Source of the DNA: JBHIBA01 sp046758845
Lineage (GTDB): Bacteria; UBA8248; JACPRG01; G963555815
NCBI GenBank assembly: GCA_046758845.1
Contig: JBHIBA010000151.1
Coordinates: 1-10,434 of the forward strand
Direction of reading: 5' to 3'
Length of the DNA: 10,434 bases
Every line of letters begins with the position of its first letter. The stretch's first letter is position 1. Positions 1-6,611 of the stretch are shown one piece after another. Both the position numbers and the translations under genes were made by a program. A model generated the notes under the pieces. The model was not told where the DNA came from. It ran no database searches and was given only the letters and a program-made list of their open reading frames with translations.

Positions 1-300
1 GATGAAACGGTCCCGGTCTTCCCAGTCCGGGGCGCCGGGCTTTTTGTGGCGGAGGAAGTGCGTGTACAGAACGAGCAGGACCTCCACCATGGAAAGCGAT
101 CCGCCCGGATGGCCGGAGCCCGCGGCCGCAAGCATGCCGATGATCTCGCGGCGGACGCCCTTGGCCCGCTCGGCCAGTGATTGCGCGGAAAATTGGGGCG
201 AATCGCTCATCAGAATCCCGCGAGTTTCGCGGCCGTTATCGCTCGGCGAATTACTCGCCGAGGCCGCGGCGGTCTTGGTCTTTGAACGGGACCGTGCCAT
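1..300 (-). CDS. Transketolase, N-terminal subunit (5' part only, cut by window edge)
   Basis: This is the first 100 codons of a gene that runs off the left edge. It encodes the N-terminal, thiamine-diphosphate-binding part of a transketolase, a non-oxidative pentose-phosphate enzyme that moves two-carbon ketol units between sugar phosphates. The reading frame shows the family block REIIGMLAAAGSGHPGGSLS at about residues 51-70, followed by a DWEDRDRFI segment at the edge. The AGSGHPGGSLS form is typical of split (two-subunit) transketolases rather than the single-chain E. coli type; the C-terminal partner would lie outside the window. The start is ambiguous. ATG at 300 has a GGAGGGAG ribosome binding site (311-318) ten bases upstream, but it adds 30 low-complexity Arg/Ser/Lys/Ala-rich residues. 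ATG at 210 matches the usual family start and has only a weak GGGA upstream. Two perfect hairpins lie between the two starts. Confidence 0.85.
   Translation of the reverse strand, partial: MARSRSKTKTAAASASNSPSDNGRETRGILMSDSPQFSAQSLAERAKGVRREIIGMLAAAGSGHPGGSLSMVEVLLVLYTHFLRHKKPGAPDWEDRDRFI
218..262 (-). repeat. Twin perfect inverted repeats at the 5' end of the transketolase gene
   Basis: Two short perfect hairpins sit seven bases apart. The first in transcription order pairs CTCGGCGA with TCGCCGAG (255-262 and 242-249) around a five-base loop. The second pairs CCGCGA with TCGCGG (227-232 and 218-223) around a three-base loop, ending seven bases before the ATG at 210. If translation starts at 210 they form a structured leader next to the ribosome binding site. 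If it starts at 300 they lie inside the extension codons. Either an RNA fold or an operator is possible. Confidence 0.45.
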
Positions 301-517
301 CGGCGCTGAACTCCCTCCCGAGGTGAAGTAATTCCATTGAAGTGCTTTGAACAAAACTCGGGTGAAATTTCGTTGGCAGGAAAGGACTCATGGATTTTAC
401 CCGTCGCAAAGGCCCGGAAGCAACCTTACAAATCCTCATCGCGTTGTTTTCCCTGCCGGAAGGACGCCTCGCCCTGCCTCGGGCCGGCTTTTCCCCTCTT
501 TCTCTACCCTCCAATTA

Positions 518-546
518 TTCATAGTGGAATCGTGCAACAAATTCAA
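518..546 (-). promoter_or_regulatory. Candidate sigma70-type promoter for the transketolase gene
   Basis: Read on the minus strand, TTGAAT (546-541) and TATGAA (523-518) are separated by 17 bases; each matches the sigma70 consensus at four of six positions. It would give a leader of roughly 200 bases before ATG 300. A competing candidate nearer the gene is the TAAAAT box at 399-394, which has a poor -35 (TTGCTT, 18 bases upstream). Neither is strong enough to be called firmly. Confidence 0.25.
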
Positions 547-903
547 ACGAAACCGGTTCCGGTGATTCAAAAAGTTCTATGACGCGAATGAAAACTGTCG
601 CCGCGCTCACCCTACGGAATTGTCCCGCCGTCGGGAATGACCGCGACATCTTCTACCACGCTTGTTCCGTCCAGGTTGGCCGCCCCTGAAGATACCCGTG
701 GCAAGGCGCACTCATTCGTCCGTATGAGAGAGCAAGACACGTACCAAAGACCACCCGAACATAATACCTTGAAATCAGGGGAGTTAGAAAGACGAGCCGG
801 CTTGATTTCCCTGGGGGGTTGTAAACGATACAGACCGTCCGCCGGGACCTTTTTCGGAAAATCTTGATTTATCAAATGGTTAGGGGTGTTAAGGACGCCG
901 ACC

Positions 904-923
904 CGTAGGCTTGTAAGCCGACG
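904..923. repeat. Imperfect inverted repeat (9-bp arms, one mismatch)
   Basis: CGTAGGCTT (904-912) faces AAGCCGACG (915-923) across a two-base loop, with one mismatch in nine pairs. No run of T follows on either strand, so it does not look like an intrinsic terminator. It lies about 115 bases from the larger palindrome at 1039-1068 and could be part of the same class of dispersed intergenic repeat. Confidence 0.4.
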
Positions 924-1038
924 TTTCCAGGACACCCGTCGCATGCGCCAGTGATGGCCGACGGCCCCGACTCCCCGCTGCGACAGGCCCCGGAGGGGAC
1001 ATCTACCGGCCGCCGCTACGAATGTACCCGCCCGCACC

Positions 1039-1068
1039 TGTAGGGGCGCACGGCCGTGCGCCCCTACA
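1039..1068. repeat. Perfect 30-bp GC-rich palindrome, REP-like
   Basis: The arm TGTAGGGGCGCACGG (1039-1053) is followed immediately by its exact reverse complement (1054-1068), with no spacer and no mismatch. It lies 63 bases past the EF-G stop codon. Having no T-tract, it is not a textbook terminator, though it could stabilise the 3' end of the EF-G transcript or form a cruciform. From memory, GC-rich palindromes of the general form TAGGGGCG...CGCCCCTA are scattered between genes in many environmental bacterial genomes. A REP-type dispersed repeat is therefore my preferred reading, but copy number cannot be judged from one window. Confidence 0.75.
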
Positions 1069-1130
1069 CGAATATAGCGCGTCTTCCGAGCAGACATCAT
1101 CCGGATCGGTACCTTCGTGAGAAATGGGGG

Positions 1131-3188
1131 CTAAGGCCCTCCTCGGACCGGGCTGCGCTCGACGGCGTCGTAGTGAGAGAACTTCATCGAGTACGTCGCC
1201 CGGCCCTCGGAGGCCGAACGCAGGTCGGTGCTGTAGCCGAACATGTCCGAAAGGGGCGTGCGGGCCTGGATGATCTTCGTCTTTCCCCGCGTGGAGACCC
1301 CCTCGATCCTCCCCTTCCGGGAGCTCAGGTCGTTGATGATCCCGCCGAGGAATTCCTCGGGCGCCACCACCTCGATGCTCATGATGGGTTCCAGCAGGAT
1401 GGGCGAGCCCGCCTCCGAGGCCTCCTGGAACGCCACGGCCGCCGCAACCTCGAACGCCATCTCCGTGGCCTGGGCTTCGTCGCAAGCGGCGTCCAGAACC
1501 CGAACCGAGAGGTCCACCAGCTTGTATCCGCCGACGGGGCCGTTTTCCGTCGCCATCGTGAGGCTCCGCTCGACGGCCGGCTGAAATTCGGGGGGGATGT
1601 TCGGGTGAACCGGTTCGATGGACAGCCCTTCGCCCCTCCCCCTGGGTTCGAGGCGGACGACCACCCGGGCGTATTGGGGCTTTCCCCCGACCTCCCGGTC
1701 GAAGACCCCCTCGGCCTGAGCTGGAACGGAAAGGGTTTCCCGGTAGACGACGCGGGGCGTGCCCGCCCTCACCGAAACGTGAAATTCCTCTTCCAGGCGC
1801 CGCAGGAGGACGTTCAGGTGAAGCTCCCCCATCCCGGATAGGATGATCTGGCCGGTTTCCGGGTCCTCGCGGACGCGGAATGTGGGGTCCTCCGCCTGGA
1901 GCTTCTGAAGGGATTCGTTGAGCTTCTTTTCATCGGCCGAGGAGCGCAGCTCCACAGCCTCGTAGATCACGGGTTCCGGGAAATCCGGGGTCTCGTATTG
2001 GATGGGTGCATCCTTGGCGCAGAGGGTGTCGCCGGTATACGTGTCCTTGAGGCCGGCGACGGCGACGATGTTTCCCGCCCCCGCCGCGTCCAGCCGGCCG
2101 CGCTTGTTGGAGGACATCTGGAAGATGCGCGCGACCCGCTCCTCCTTCCCCCGGTTGGGGTTATACACCAGTTCCCCTGCCGCCAGCTTCCCCGAATAAA
2201 CCCGCAGGTAGGTCAGCCGGCGGCCCTCATCCGTCATGATCTTGAAAGCCAGGGAGGAAAAAGGCGCGTTGAGGCGGTGCGGCCGTTCGTCACGAGCTTG
2301 TGACGCCGGGTCCGTTCCCGCGACGGGCGGCAGCTCCTCGGGAGAGGGTAAAAAATCCACTACTGCGTCGATCAGGGGTTGGATTCCCACATTCCGCAGG
2401 CCGGACCCGCAGAGGACAGGGATTGCCTGGCCAGCCAGGGTGATTCGCCTGACGGCCGCCCGGATCTCCGCCGGTTCAAGGCCCCCTCCCCCGCCCGCCA
2501 GGTAGCGTTCGAGGAAAACCTCGTCTCCCTCGGCGACTGCTTCTAACAGATGTTCGCGCGCCGCAGAGGCAACCGCCTGCAACTCGGGGGGAATCGCCCC
2601 GGCCGTGAAGGTCACGCCGAGATCCTCGGGGTTCCAGGAGACAGCCCGCTCTTCCACCAGGTCGATGACGCCGCGGAAGCCCTCCTCCGCCCCCCAAGGG
2701 ATTTGCACGACCAGCTCCTTTGCGCCTAGCTTCTGCCGGATATCTTTCAGGACGTTTTCGAAGTCGGCGCCGATCCGGTCCATTTTGTTGATGAAGGCGA
2801 TGCGGGGCACGCGGTAACGGTCCGCCTGGCGCCAGACGACCTCCGATTGGGGCTCCACTCCCTCCACGGCGCTGAAGATGGCGATGGCCCCGTCGAGAAC
2901 CCGAAGGCTCCGCTCCACTTCGACGGTGAAGTCTACGTGGCCGGGGGTGTCGATGATGTTGATGGTGTGCTCGCGCCAATGGGTGGAGATGGAGGCGGCT
3001 GTGATGCTGATGCCGCGTTCGCGCTCCTGTGTCATCCAGTCGGTGGTGGCCAGACCGTCGTGGACCTCCCCCATGCGATGAATCGCGCCGGTATAGAAAA
3101 GGATCCGCTCGGTGACCGTCGTCTTTCCCGCGTCAATGTGCGAGATGATCCCGATGTTGCGGATGCGGCGAAGGTCTTTGGGGTTCAT
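1131..3188 (-). CDS. fusA: Elongation factor G (divergent domain IV tip)
   Basis: This 685-residue GTPase belongs to the EF-G family, which drives tRNA-mRNA translocation on the ribosome in the cytosol. All G-domain motifs are present: the P-loop HIDAGKTT (17-24), the switch I region ending ERGISIT (57-63), DTPGH (80-84), NKMD (134-137), and GSG (261-263) in place of the more usual GSA. Domains II-V follow, with SGMGELHL (451-458) in domain III and DLSSRKGRI (620-628) and MFGYSTDLRS (649-658) in domain V. Length is close to the roughly 690-700 residues typical of the family. Domain IV is unusual: the tip segment normally resembling GSYHDVDSSEMAF reads AACDEAQATEMAF, so the conserved histidine is replaced by Asp, and the GGRGQYGHV loop reads GGKPQYARV. 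It may be the main EF-G or a second paralogue; no str-operon genes (rpsL, rpsG, tuf) flank it, which favours a stand-alone copy. ATG 3188 starts directly at the family N-terminus but has only a weak ribosome binding site. Confidence 0.93.
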   Translation of the reverse strand: MNPKDLRRIRNIGIISHIDAGKTTVTERILFYTGAIHRMGEVHDGLATTDWMTQERERGISITAASISTHWREHTINIIDTPGHVDFTVEVERSLRVLDGAIAIFSAVEGVEPQSEVVWRQADRYRVPRIAFINKMDRIGADFENVLKDIRQKLGAKELVVQIPWGAEEGFRGVIDLVEERAVSWNPEDLGVTFTAGAIPPELQAVASAAREHLLEAVAEGDEVFLERYLAGGGGGLEPAEIRAAVRRITLAGQAIPVLCGSGLRNVGIQPLIDAVVDFLPSPEELPPVAGTDPASQARDERPHRLNAPFSSLAFKIMTDEGRRLTYLRVYSGKLAAGELVYNPNRGKEERVARIFQMSSNKRGRLDAAGAGNIVAVAGLKDTYTGDTLCAKDAPIQYETPDFPEPVIYEAVELRSSADEKKLNESLQKLQAEDPTFRVREDPETGQIILSGMGELHLNVLLRRLEEEFHVSVRAGTPRVVYRETLSVPAQAEGVFDREVGGKPQYARVVVRLEPRGRGEGLSIEPVHPNIPPEFQPAVERSLTMATENGPVGGYKLVDLSVRVLDAACDEAQATEMAFEVAAAVAFQEASEAGSPILLEPIMSIEVVAPEEFLGGIINDLSSRKGRIEGVSTRGKTKIIQARTPLSDMFGYSTDLRSASEGRATYSMKFSHYDAVERSPVRGGP

Positions 3189-3254
3189 GACGTGCGCTCA
3201 GGACAAGGGTGAACCGGGCCGAACTCCTTGGCGGGTGGTTTTTCAGGGACTCAG

Positions 3255-3283
3255 ATTATCCGAACTGGAAACGGGGGCGTCAA
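3255..3283 (-). promoter_or_regulatory. Sigma70-type promoter for EF-G
   Basis: On the minus strand TTGACG (3283-3278) and GATAAT (3260-3255) each match the sigma70 consensus at five of six positions and are separated by exactly 17 bases. Transcription would begin near 3248, leaving a leader of about 60 bases before the EF-G ATG at 3188. The -35 box contains the TGA stop codon of the upstream nucleotidyltransferase gene (3282-3280), so the promoter starts inside that gene. Confidence 0.6.
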
Positions 3284-4812
3284 TGGGTGTTCCCCTCCCC
3301 CGCCTTGGCCAACTTCTCCGCAAGCCGGAGGGCTTCTCGCTTGGTCTTGATCTCACCGGCCGTATGGGCCTCCTCCACCTCCCGAAGGAGTGTTCCCAGG
3401 AACGGTCCCTCGGAAATCCCCAGCGACTCCATGAGGTCGTGGCCCGTCAGAAGCCTCTTTCCCTGGAGGACAGGATAGATGCTCGCCTCGACCCGGGCCA
3501 GGACCCCCTGTGCGAAACCCACAATTTGCGCCGACTCCTGCGGGTTCGACAAGGGCCCCCTTTGGGAAAAACCATCCGCCACGGCGAGCAGGGCCAAGCC
3601 TGGAAGGTCCTCTCCCGCGTCGCGCGCCAGCCGGTGGAGGGCGCGGGGGCTCACCGCCTTCGGGTCGCCTCCCGACTCCCAGAACAGGAATCCGGGCCGC
3701 ATGTGGAGAGAAACCAGCCGGAGCAGGGATTCCCTTTCGCGCCGGCTCATACGAAGTTCTTTAGCGATAGCCAGGGCCTTCTCGGCCCCCACCCTTTCGT
3801 GTCCGTGAAAGGTGAAGGCCTCCTCGCTCGTCGGCCGGCCGGGCGGCGGTCTTTCTGCCGCAGCCTTCGTCTCGGGTTTTCCAGCGTCGTGTAGCAGGGC
3901 CGCCAGCTTGAGGACCGGATGCCGGTGCGGAGGGGAAAGATAATCCAGAGCGCTTCGCCCCAGTGGGTCTTTGCCCAAGGGGTCGGGCGGAAGCTCTTTC
4001 AGAATTCCCTCCAACGCTTCGACCGTGTCGAGCGAGTGGGTGAGTACGTCGGTGTGGTGACGGCCGCCCTGCTCGACTCCTTCCATTCGCCGGCATTCGG
4101 GGAAGAGGACGTGGAGAACGCCGGAGTCGCGCATCTGTCGGAGGGTCCTTCCCCCCGTCGGCTCCGCGAGGATTCCGAAGAGCTCGGCCCGGAGCCGCTC
4201 GCCGGGTTGCCCTTCAAGGAAGGCGGCGTCCCGGCCCAGGTATGAGACCGTCTCCGGGTCGATGGAGAAATTCAGTTGCGCCCCCAGGCGATAAGCCCGC
4301 AGCAAACGGATGGGGTCGTCCCGGAAGGAATTTTTCGAGACCGCGCGGACGCGGCGGGCCTTGCAGTCCGCAATTCCGTTCTCGGGGTCGAGAAGGTCAT
4401 CGAGGTCGGGGAGGCGGCAGGCAAGGGCGTTGATGGTGAAATCGCGCGCGTGAAGATCCTTGCGGATGTCATGACCTCGAAGGTCGGAGAAGTCAACCCA
4501 GCCGCTCGGGGCGCCCGACGGACCTTGATGGCCGGCAATCACCCGCCAGTTGGCCGCGTCCAGGCGGATGAGATGCCCGCCGGTCTTCTCCGCGAATCCC
4601 CGCGCGGATTCCTCTGCTTTCGGGACGGCGCAGTCGACATCCGGTCCCGTGTTTTGTACGGGACGTTCAAGGGCGATGTCCCGGAGATGCCCGCCTACCA
4701 GATACAGGGGAGGGGAGTGCGTTCCGGCAAAGTCTTGGAGCGCCTTGAGCAGCGGATTCGATTCGAACTCACCGCGCAGCGTCGCCAAAATCTTTTCGGC
4801 AAGCGGTTCCAT
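3280..4812 (-). CDS. cca: CCA tRNA nucleotidyltransferase / poly(A) polymerase family protein with HD domain
   Basis: A 510-residue class II nucleotidyltransferase that most likely builds or repairs the 3'-CCA end of tRNAs. The N-terminal catalytic head has LVGGHLRDIA (38-47), the metal-binding D-x-D in TGPDVDCAV (Asp58, Asp60), RKDLHARDFTINAL (117-130), and the nucleotide-selecting segment RDDPIRLLRAYR (164-175). An HD phosphohydrolase domain follows: histidines at 252-253 and 259, LLHDAGKP (306-313), FHGHE (335-339), His370 and Asp413. The C-terminus has the tRNA-binding signature LLTGHDLMESLGISEGPFLG (454-473). Start: ATG 4812 has GAGG five bases upstream and begins where family similarity does; the frame is open to an ATG at 4917, but those 35 residues look unrelated and lack a ribosome binding site. 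Some bacteria split CC- and A-addition between two such enzymes, so strict CCA activity is inferred. The gene lies 91 bases before EF-G, which has its own promoter. Confidence 0.88.
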   Translation of the reverse strand: MEPLAEKILATLRGEFESNPLLKALQDFAGTHSPPLYLVGGHLRDIALERPVQNTGPDVDCAVPKAEESARGFAEKTGGHLIRLDAANWRVIAGHQGPSGAPSGWVDFSDLRGHDIRKDLHARDFTINALACRLPDLDDLLDPENGIADCKARRVRAVSKNSFRDDPIRLLRAYRLGAQLNFSIDPETVSYLGRDAAFLEGQPGERLRAELFGILAEPTGGRTLRQMRDSGVLHVLFPECRRMEGVEQGGRHHTDVLTHSLDTVEALEGILKELPPDPLGKDPLGRSALDYLSPPHRHPVLKLAALLHDAGKPETKAAAERPPPGRPTSEEAFTFHGHERVGAEKALAIAKELRMSRRERESLLRLVSLHMRPGFLFWESGGDPKAVSPRALHRLARDAGEDLPGLALLAVADGFSQRGPLSNPQESAQIVGFAQGVLARVEASIYPVLQGKRLLTGHDLMESLGISEGPFLGTLLREVEEAHTAGEIKTKREALRLAEKLAKAGEGNTH

Positions 4813-5125
4813 CGGGCCCTCACAATTTGCTCTCCAAGTCTCAATATGGGAACGGTAGACCCCGACTCGCCAATCAAGCTGGCGCGTTTCAAGCCGTCGG
4901 AAACAAGTGCCTGCCATGTCAAATTTGGGTTCGTTTTGTAGTCTTTAATGTCCGGGCCGGATTTCCTCCCAAGGATTGCCGCGCTTCCCGCCGATCTCGG
5001 GATGCAAAGCTTTTGGTAAGTCTTATTTCTCGAAACCCTTTGCGGGGATGGCCTCGTTTTCAGATTGGCAGCCTTGATACGTCCGAGACCCGCTACGTTG
5101 GGAAGGGGCCCAGGTCCGGCAGGCG
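4813..5125. other. Intergenic region between lipoprotein and nucleotidyltransferase genes
   Basis: This 313-base gap holds no supportable gene. On the minus strand a perfect TTGACA occurs at 4922-4917, but no acceptable -10 box lies 16-18 bases downstream, so I do not call a promoter there. No GC-rich hairpin with a T-tract follows the lipoprotein stop codon at 5126. Confidence 0.5.
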
Positions 5126-5908
5126 TCAGAGGCCAAGATGGGAGCGGGTAGCCGGGCCCACAACACCGTCAGCCACCAAACCTTTCTGGCGTTGGTACTC
5201 TATGACAGCCGCTTCTGTGTCGTACCCGAACACACCGTCGACTTCAACGGCAATACCCTCTTCTCTCAGGGCCTCTTGGGTCGCCCGGACATCTTTGCCC
5301 TGCATGAAAGGATACTGGAGGCGAATAATGCGCACGGTCCACGATCCGAGACGCATGGGCACGCCCGTCGGTCCCCCAGAGGCGGACGCCAGGACCGATT
5401 CCCCAAACGTGGGCGGCACCACAGATTCCACGACGGCGTCCGCCCCGAATCCTCTCGACCGCGCGACCTGGGTGTCCATGTACTGAGGCAGTTCCAAGAA
5501 TTGTTTGGTCTGCGAAATGAGTTCTGTGGCAGTGGCGCGGTCTTTGAGGAAGAAACCCCGCTTGACCACGGTGCGCACGCGCGTACTTTTTGCGCTAATC
5601 CTTTCAAGGGAAATCTCTATGTCTCGATCGCTCCCCCGCGCCCCGATAAACTTCCCTTTTCTTGTGTCCACCCGCTTCACCACCTTGATTTCCAAGTAGT
5701 CAAGAGCGGATAGTGTTGCCTCCTCCACCTCAGGTAGCGGATTTGAGAACGTCCGATATGAGATCCCACCCAGCGTATGGTCCACGGATTTTGCCCCGCC
5801 GATGCCCGCGCCGACCCCGAGGAGGGTGAGGCCCACAGCGGCGCACCCGTACAGAATCCAAATCACCGAGAGAAAAGGAAGGAGATAATACGGTGGTTTT
5901 CGACACAT
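5126..5908 (-). CDS. Lipoprotein: DUF3568-like domain plus C-terminal peptidoglycan-binding domain
   Basis: A 260-residue predicted envelope lipoprotein. Residues 7-21 form a hydrophobic signal segment ending in the lipobox LYGC, with Cys22 as the lipidation site; a Gly-rich stretch follows (31-39). Residues about 50-135 (from SYRTFSNPLPEVEEATLSAL) resemble DUF3568, a small family of uncharacterised lipoproteins. A linker of about 60 residues leads to a peptidoglycan-binding type 1 domain at about 203-258, with QEAL (211-214), VDGVFG (223-228), AVIEYQRQKGL (234-244) and DGVVGPAT (247-254). The likely role is anchoring or organising the cell wall from a membrane-attached lipid; the function of the first domain is unknown. 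ATG 5908 has AGGGGAGAG seven bases upstream. The gene stands alone between two long gaps, so its partners are not evident. The domain calls are from motif recognition; the C-terminal one is the more secure. Confidence 0.85.
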   Translation of the reverse strand: MCRKPPYYLLPFLSVIWILYGCAAVGLTLLGVGAGIGGAKSVDHTLGGISYRTFSNPLPEVEEATLSALDYLEIKVVKRVDTRKGKFIGARGSDRDIEISLERISAKSTRVRTVVKRGFFLKDRATATELISQTKQFLELPQYMDTQVARSRGFGADAVVESVVPPTFGESVLASASGGPTGVPMRLGSWTVRIIRLQYPFMQGKDVRATQEALREEGIAVEVDGVFGYDTEAAVIEYQRQKGLVADGVVGPATRSHLGL

Positions 5909-6046
5909 CCCGACGCTCTCCCCTGGCCTTCACGGTGCCAATGGGTGAAGACGCTCGATCCCTTCCGGCTACCTGCCGGCCTCTGGCTGCCGCCGCCCAC
6001 CCCTGAGGGGCCTGGAGAGGCGGTGGTCAACAGGCTAGTTGTGCCT

Positions 6047-6065
6047 GTCCCCGAAGGATGGGGAC
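6047..6065. repeat. Short hairpin (6-bp perfect arms)
   Basis: GTCCCC (6047-6052) pairs with GGGGAC (6060-6065) around a seven-base loop. It lies about 140 bases upstream of the lipoprotein start. No T-tract follows on either strand. Confidence 0.35.
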
Positions 6066-6233
6066 TACATCGACCCCGGTGAACAGACTCCGTACCTCCT
6101 GTCGTGTCCCCGACGCCAGAGGGTAGCCGGTTGACGACCTGGATGGCCTTTGGGTTCGTTCCGGGTCCGTTGGGGGCAGAACCCCGCGGCAGCTGACGTC
6201 CGTAGGCGCAAGTCACCTCTCCTCATTAAAGGT

Positions 6234-6249
6234 CCTATAGATCTATAGG
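6234..6249. repeat. Perfect 16-bp palindrome
   Basis: CCTATAGATCTATAGG is exactly its own reverse complement. Unlike the other palindromes here it is AT-rich in its core and has no loop, which suits a dimeric protein binding site better than an RNA hairpin. It lies about 325 bases upstream of the lipoprotein start and just beside the compound hairpin at 6271-6310. No regulator gene is adjacent, so the operator role is a guess. Confidence 0.45.
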
Positions 6250-6270
6250 CTCGGATGTAGCCGAATTCTT

Positions 6271-6310
6271 GCATCCCCTTCCCCGTGACATGGGAAGAAA
6301 TGTGGGATGC
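6271..6310. repeat. Compound hairpin with two stacked perfect stems
   Basis: An outer 7-bp stem (GCATCCC at 6271-6277 with GGGATGC at 6304-6310) encloses an inner 6-bp stem (CTTCCC at 6278-6283 with GGGAAG at 6292-6297). The loop is eight bases, and a six-base bulge (AAATGT) lies only on the 3' side. Thirteen pairs in this arrangement look like RNA secondary structure. No T-tract follows on either strand, so I do not call a terminator. Confidence 0.45.
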
Positions 6311-6513
6311 TCCTTTGAGCTGACTGCTTATGGAGCGAGCGCGCTGGGGGAAATTGAGTCTTCTGCCTAACTATCTGTTTTTACAGGAGTTATTGATTTC
6401 GCGGAAGGTCTTTACCGAGGGTCGGGAATTGTTTGCTAACCAGGCTCTGGTGACAACGATGTTTACGGGGCCCTGAGAGGCCCTATCCCCACTTGCGATC
6501 ACGAAGTTAACAA

Positions 6514-6528
6514 CGGCGTGGCACGCCG
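6514..6528. repeat. Perfect 7-bp inverted repeat with single-base centre
   Basis: CGGCGTG (6514-6520) and CACGCCG (6522-6528) flank one G. It lies 84 bases past the methyltransferase stop codon on the minus strand and could slow transcription or protect the 3' end, but no T-run follows. Confidence 0.35.
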
Positions 6529-6611
6529 CCAGCAACCGTTTCTTCAATGCATAAAAATCATCGTATTTTCAATGGGTTACGCGCCGACAGCGCCTGGGCG
6601 CCCCCTGGTGG

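Larger units (their letters stand above)
301..1130. other. Gene-poor stretch between EF-G and transketolase genes
   Basis: About 830 bases hold no gene I can support. Open frames here (for example 612-1100 on the minus strand) have no recognisable family, and one of them simply reads through the 30-bp palindrome. The stretch is lower in GC than its neighbours, especially 330-600 and 700-900. Visible content: the palindrome at 1039-1068, an imperfect hairpin at 904-923, a small TCCCG/CGGGA hairpin at 623-636, and candidate promoters for the transketolase gene at 518-546 and around 394-399. I found no convincing intrinsic terminator for EF-G. Confidence 0.6.
5909..6611. other. Gene-poor, inverted-repeat-rich stretch
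   Basis: About 700 bases between the methyltransferase and lipoprotein genes hold no recognisable gene. Base composition changes along it: 5909-6200 is GC-rich, while 6240-6470 is clearly more AT-rich than the surrounding genes. It carries at least four perfect or compound inverted repeats (6047-6065, 6234-6249, 6271-6310, 6514-6528). Open frames (for example 5863-6216 minus, 6330-6476 plus) show no family signature. It could be a decayed mobile element, a non-coding RNA locus or a long regulatory region; I cannot choose between these. Confidence 0.5.

Noticed and set aside
612..1100. A 162-codon minus-strand open frame downstream of EF-G
   Set aside because: No family motif. Its N-terminal part is a translation of the 30-bp palindrome, and composition is mixed. 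The last 30 residues look mildly protein-like, but I cannot tie them to any family.
1056..1841. Long plus-strand open frames opposite EF-G, and similar ones opposite the nucleotidyltransferase, methyltransferase and glutamine synthetase genes (for example 8605-10044)
   Set aside because: These are antisense shadows caused by high GC content. They have no domain motifs, and the minus-strand genes are unambiguous.
4813..4917. Thirty-five extra N-terminal codons of the nucleotidyltransferase (ATG 4917)
   Set aside because: There is no ribosome binding site at 4917 and no family similarity. ATG 4812 has GAGG at five bases and begins at the conserved region.
5863..6216. A 117-codon minus-strand frame (GTG start) rich in Gly, Ser, Thr and Pro
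   Set aside because: It overlaps the well-supported start of the lipoprotein gene by 46 bases, has no recognisable domain, and its GAGGAG is too close to the GTG start.
6330..6476. A 48-codon plus-strand frame (ATG 6330, TGA 6476)
   Set aside because: It is the only plausible plus-strand small gene, but it has a weak ribosome binding site, no family resemblance and unremarkable codon use. It lies in an AT-rich non-coding stretch and is kept only as something to recheck with transcript data.
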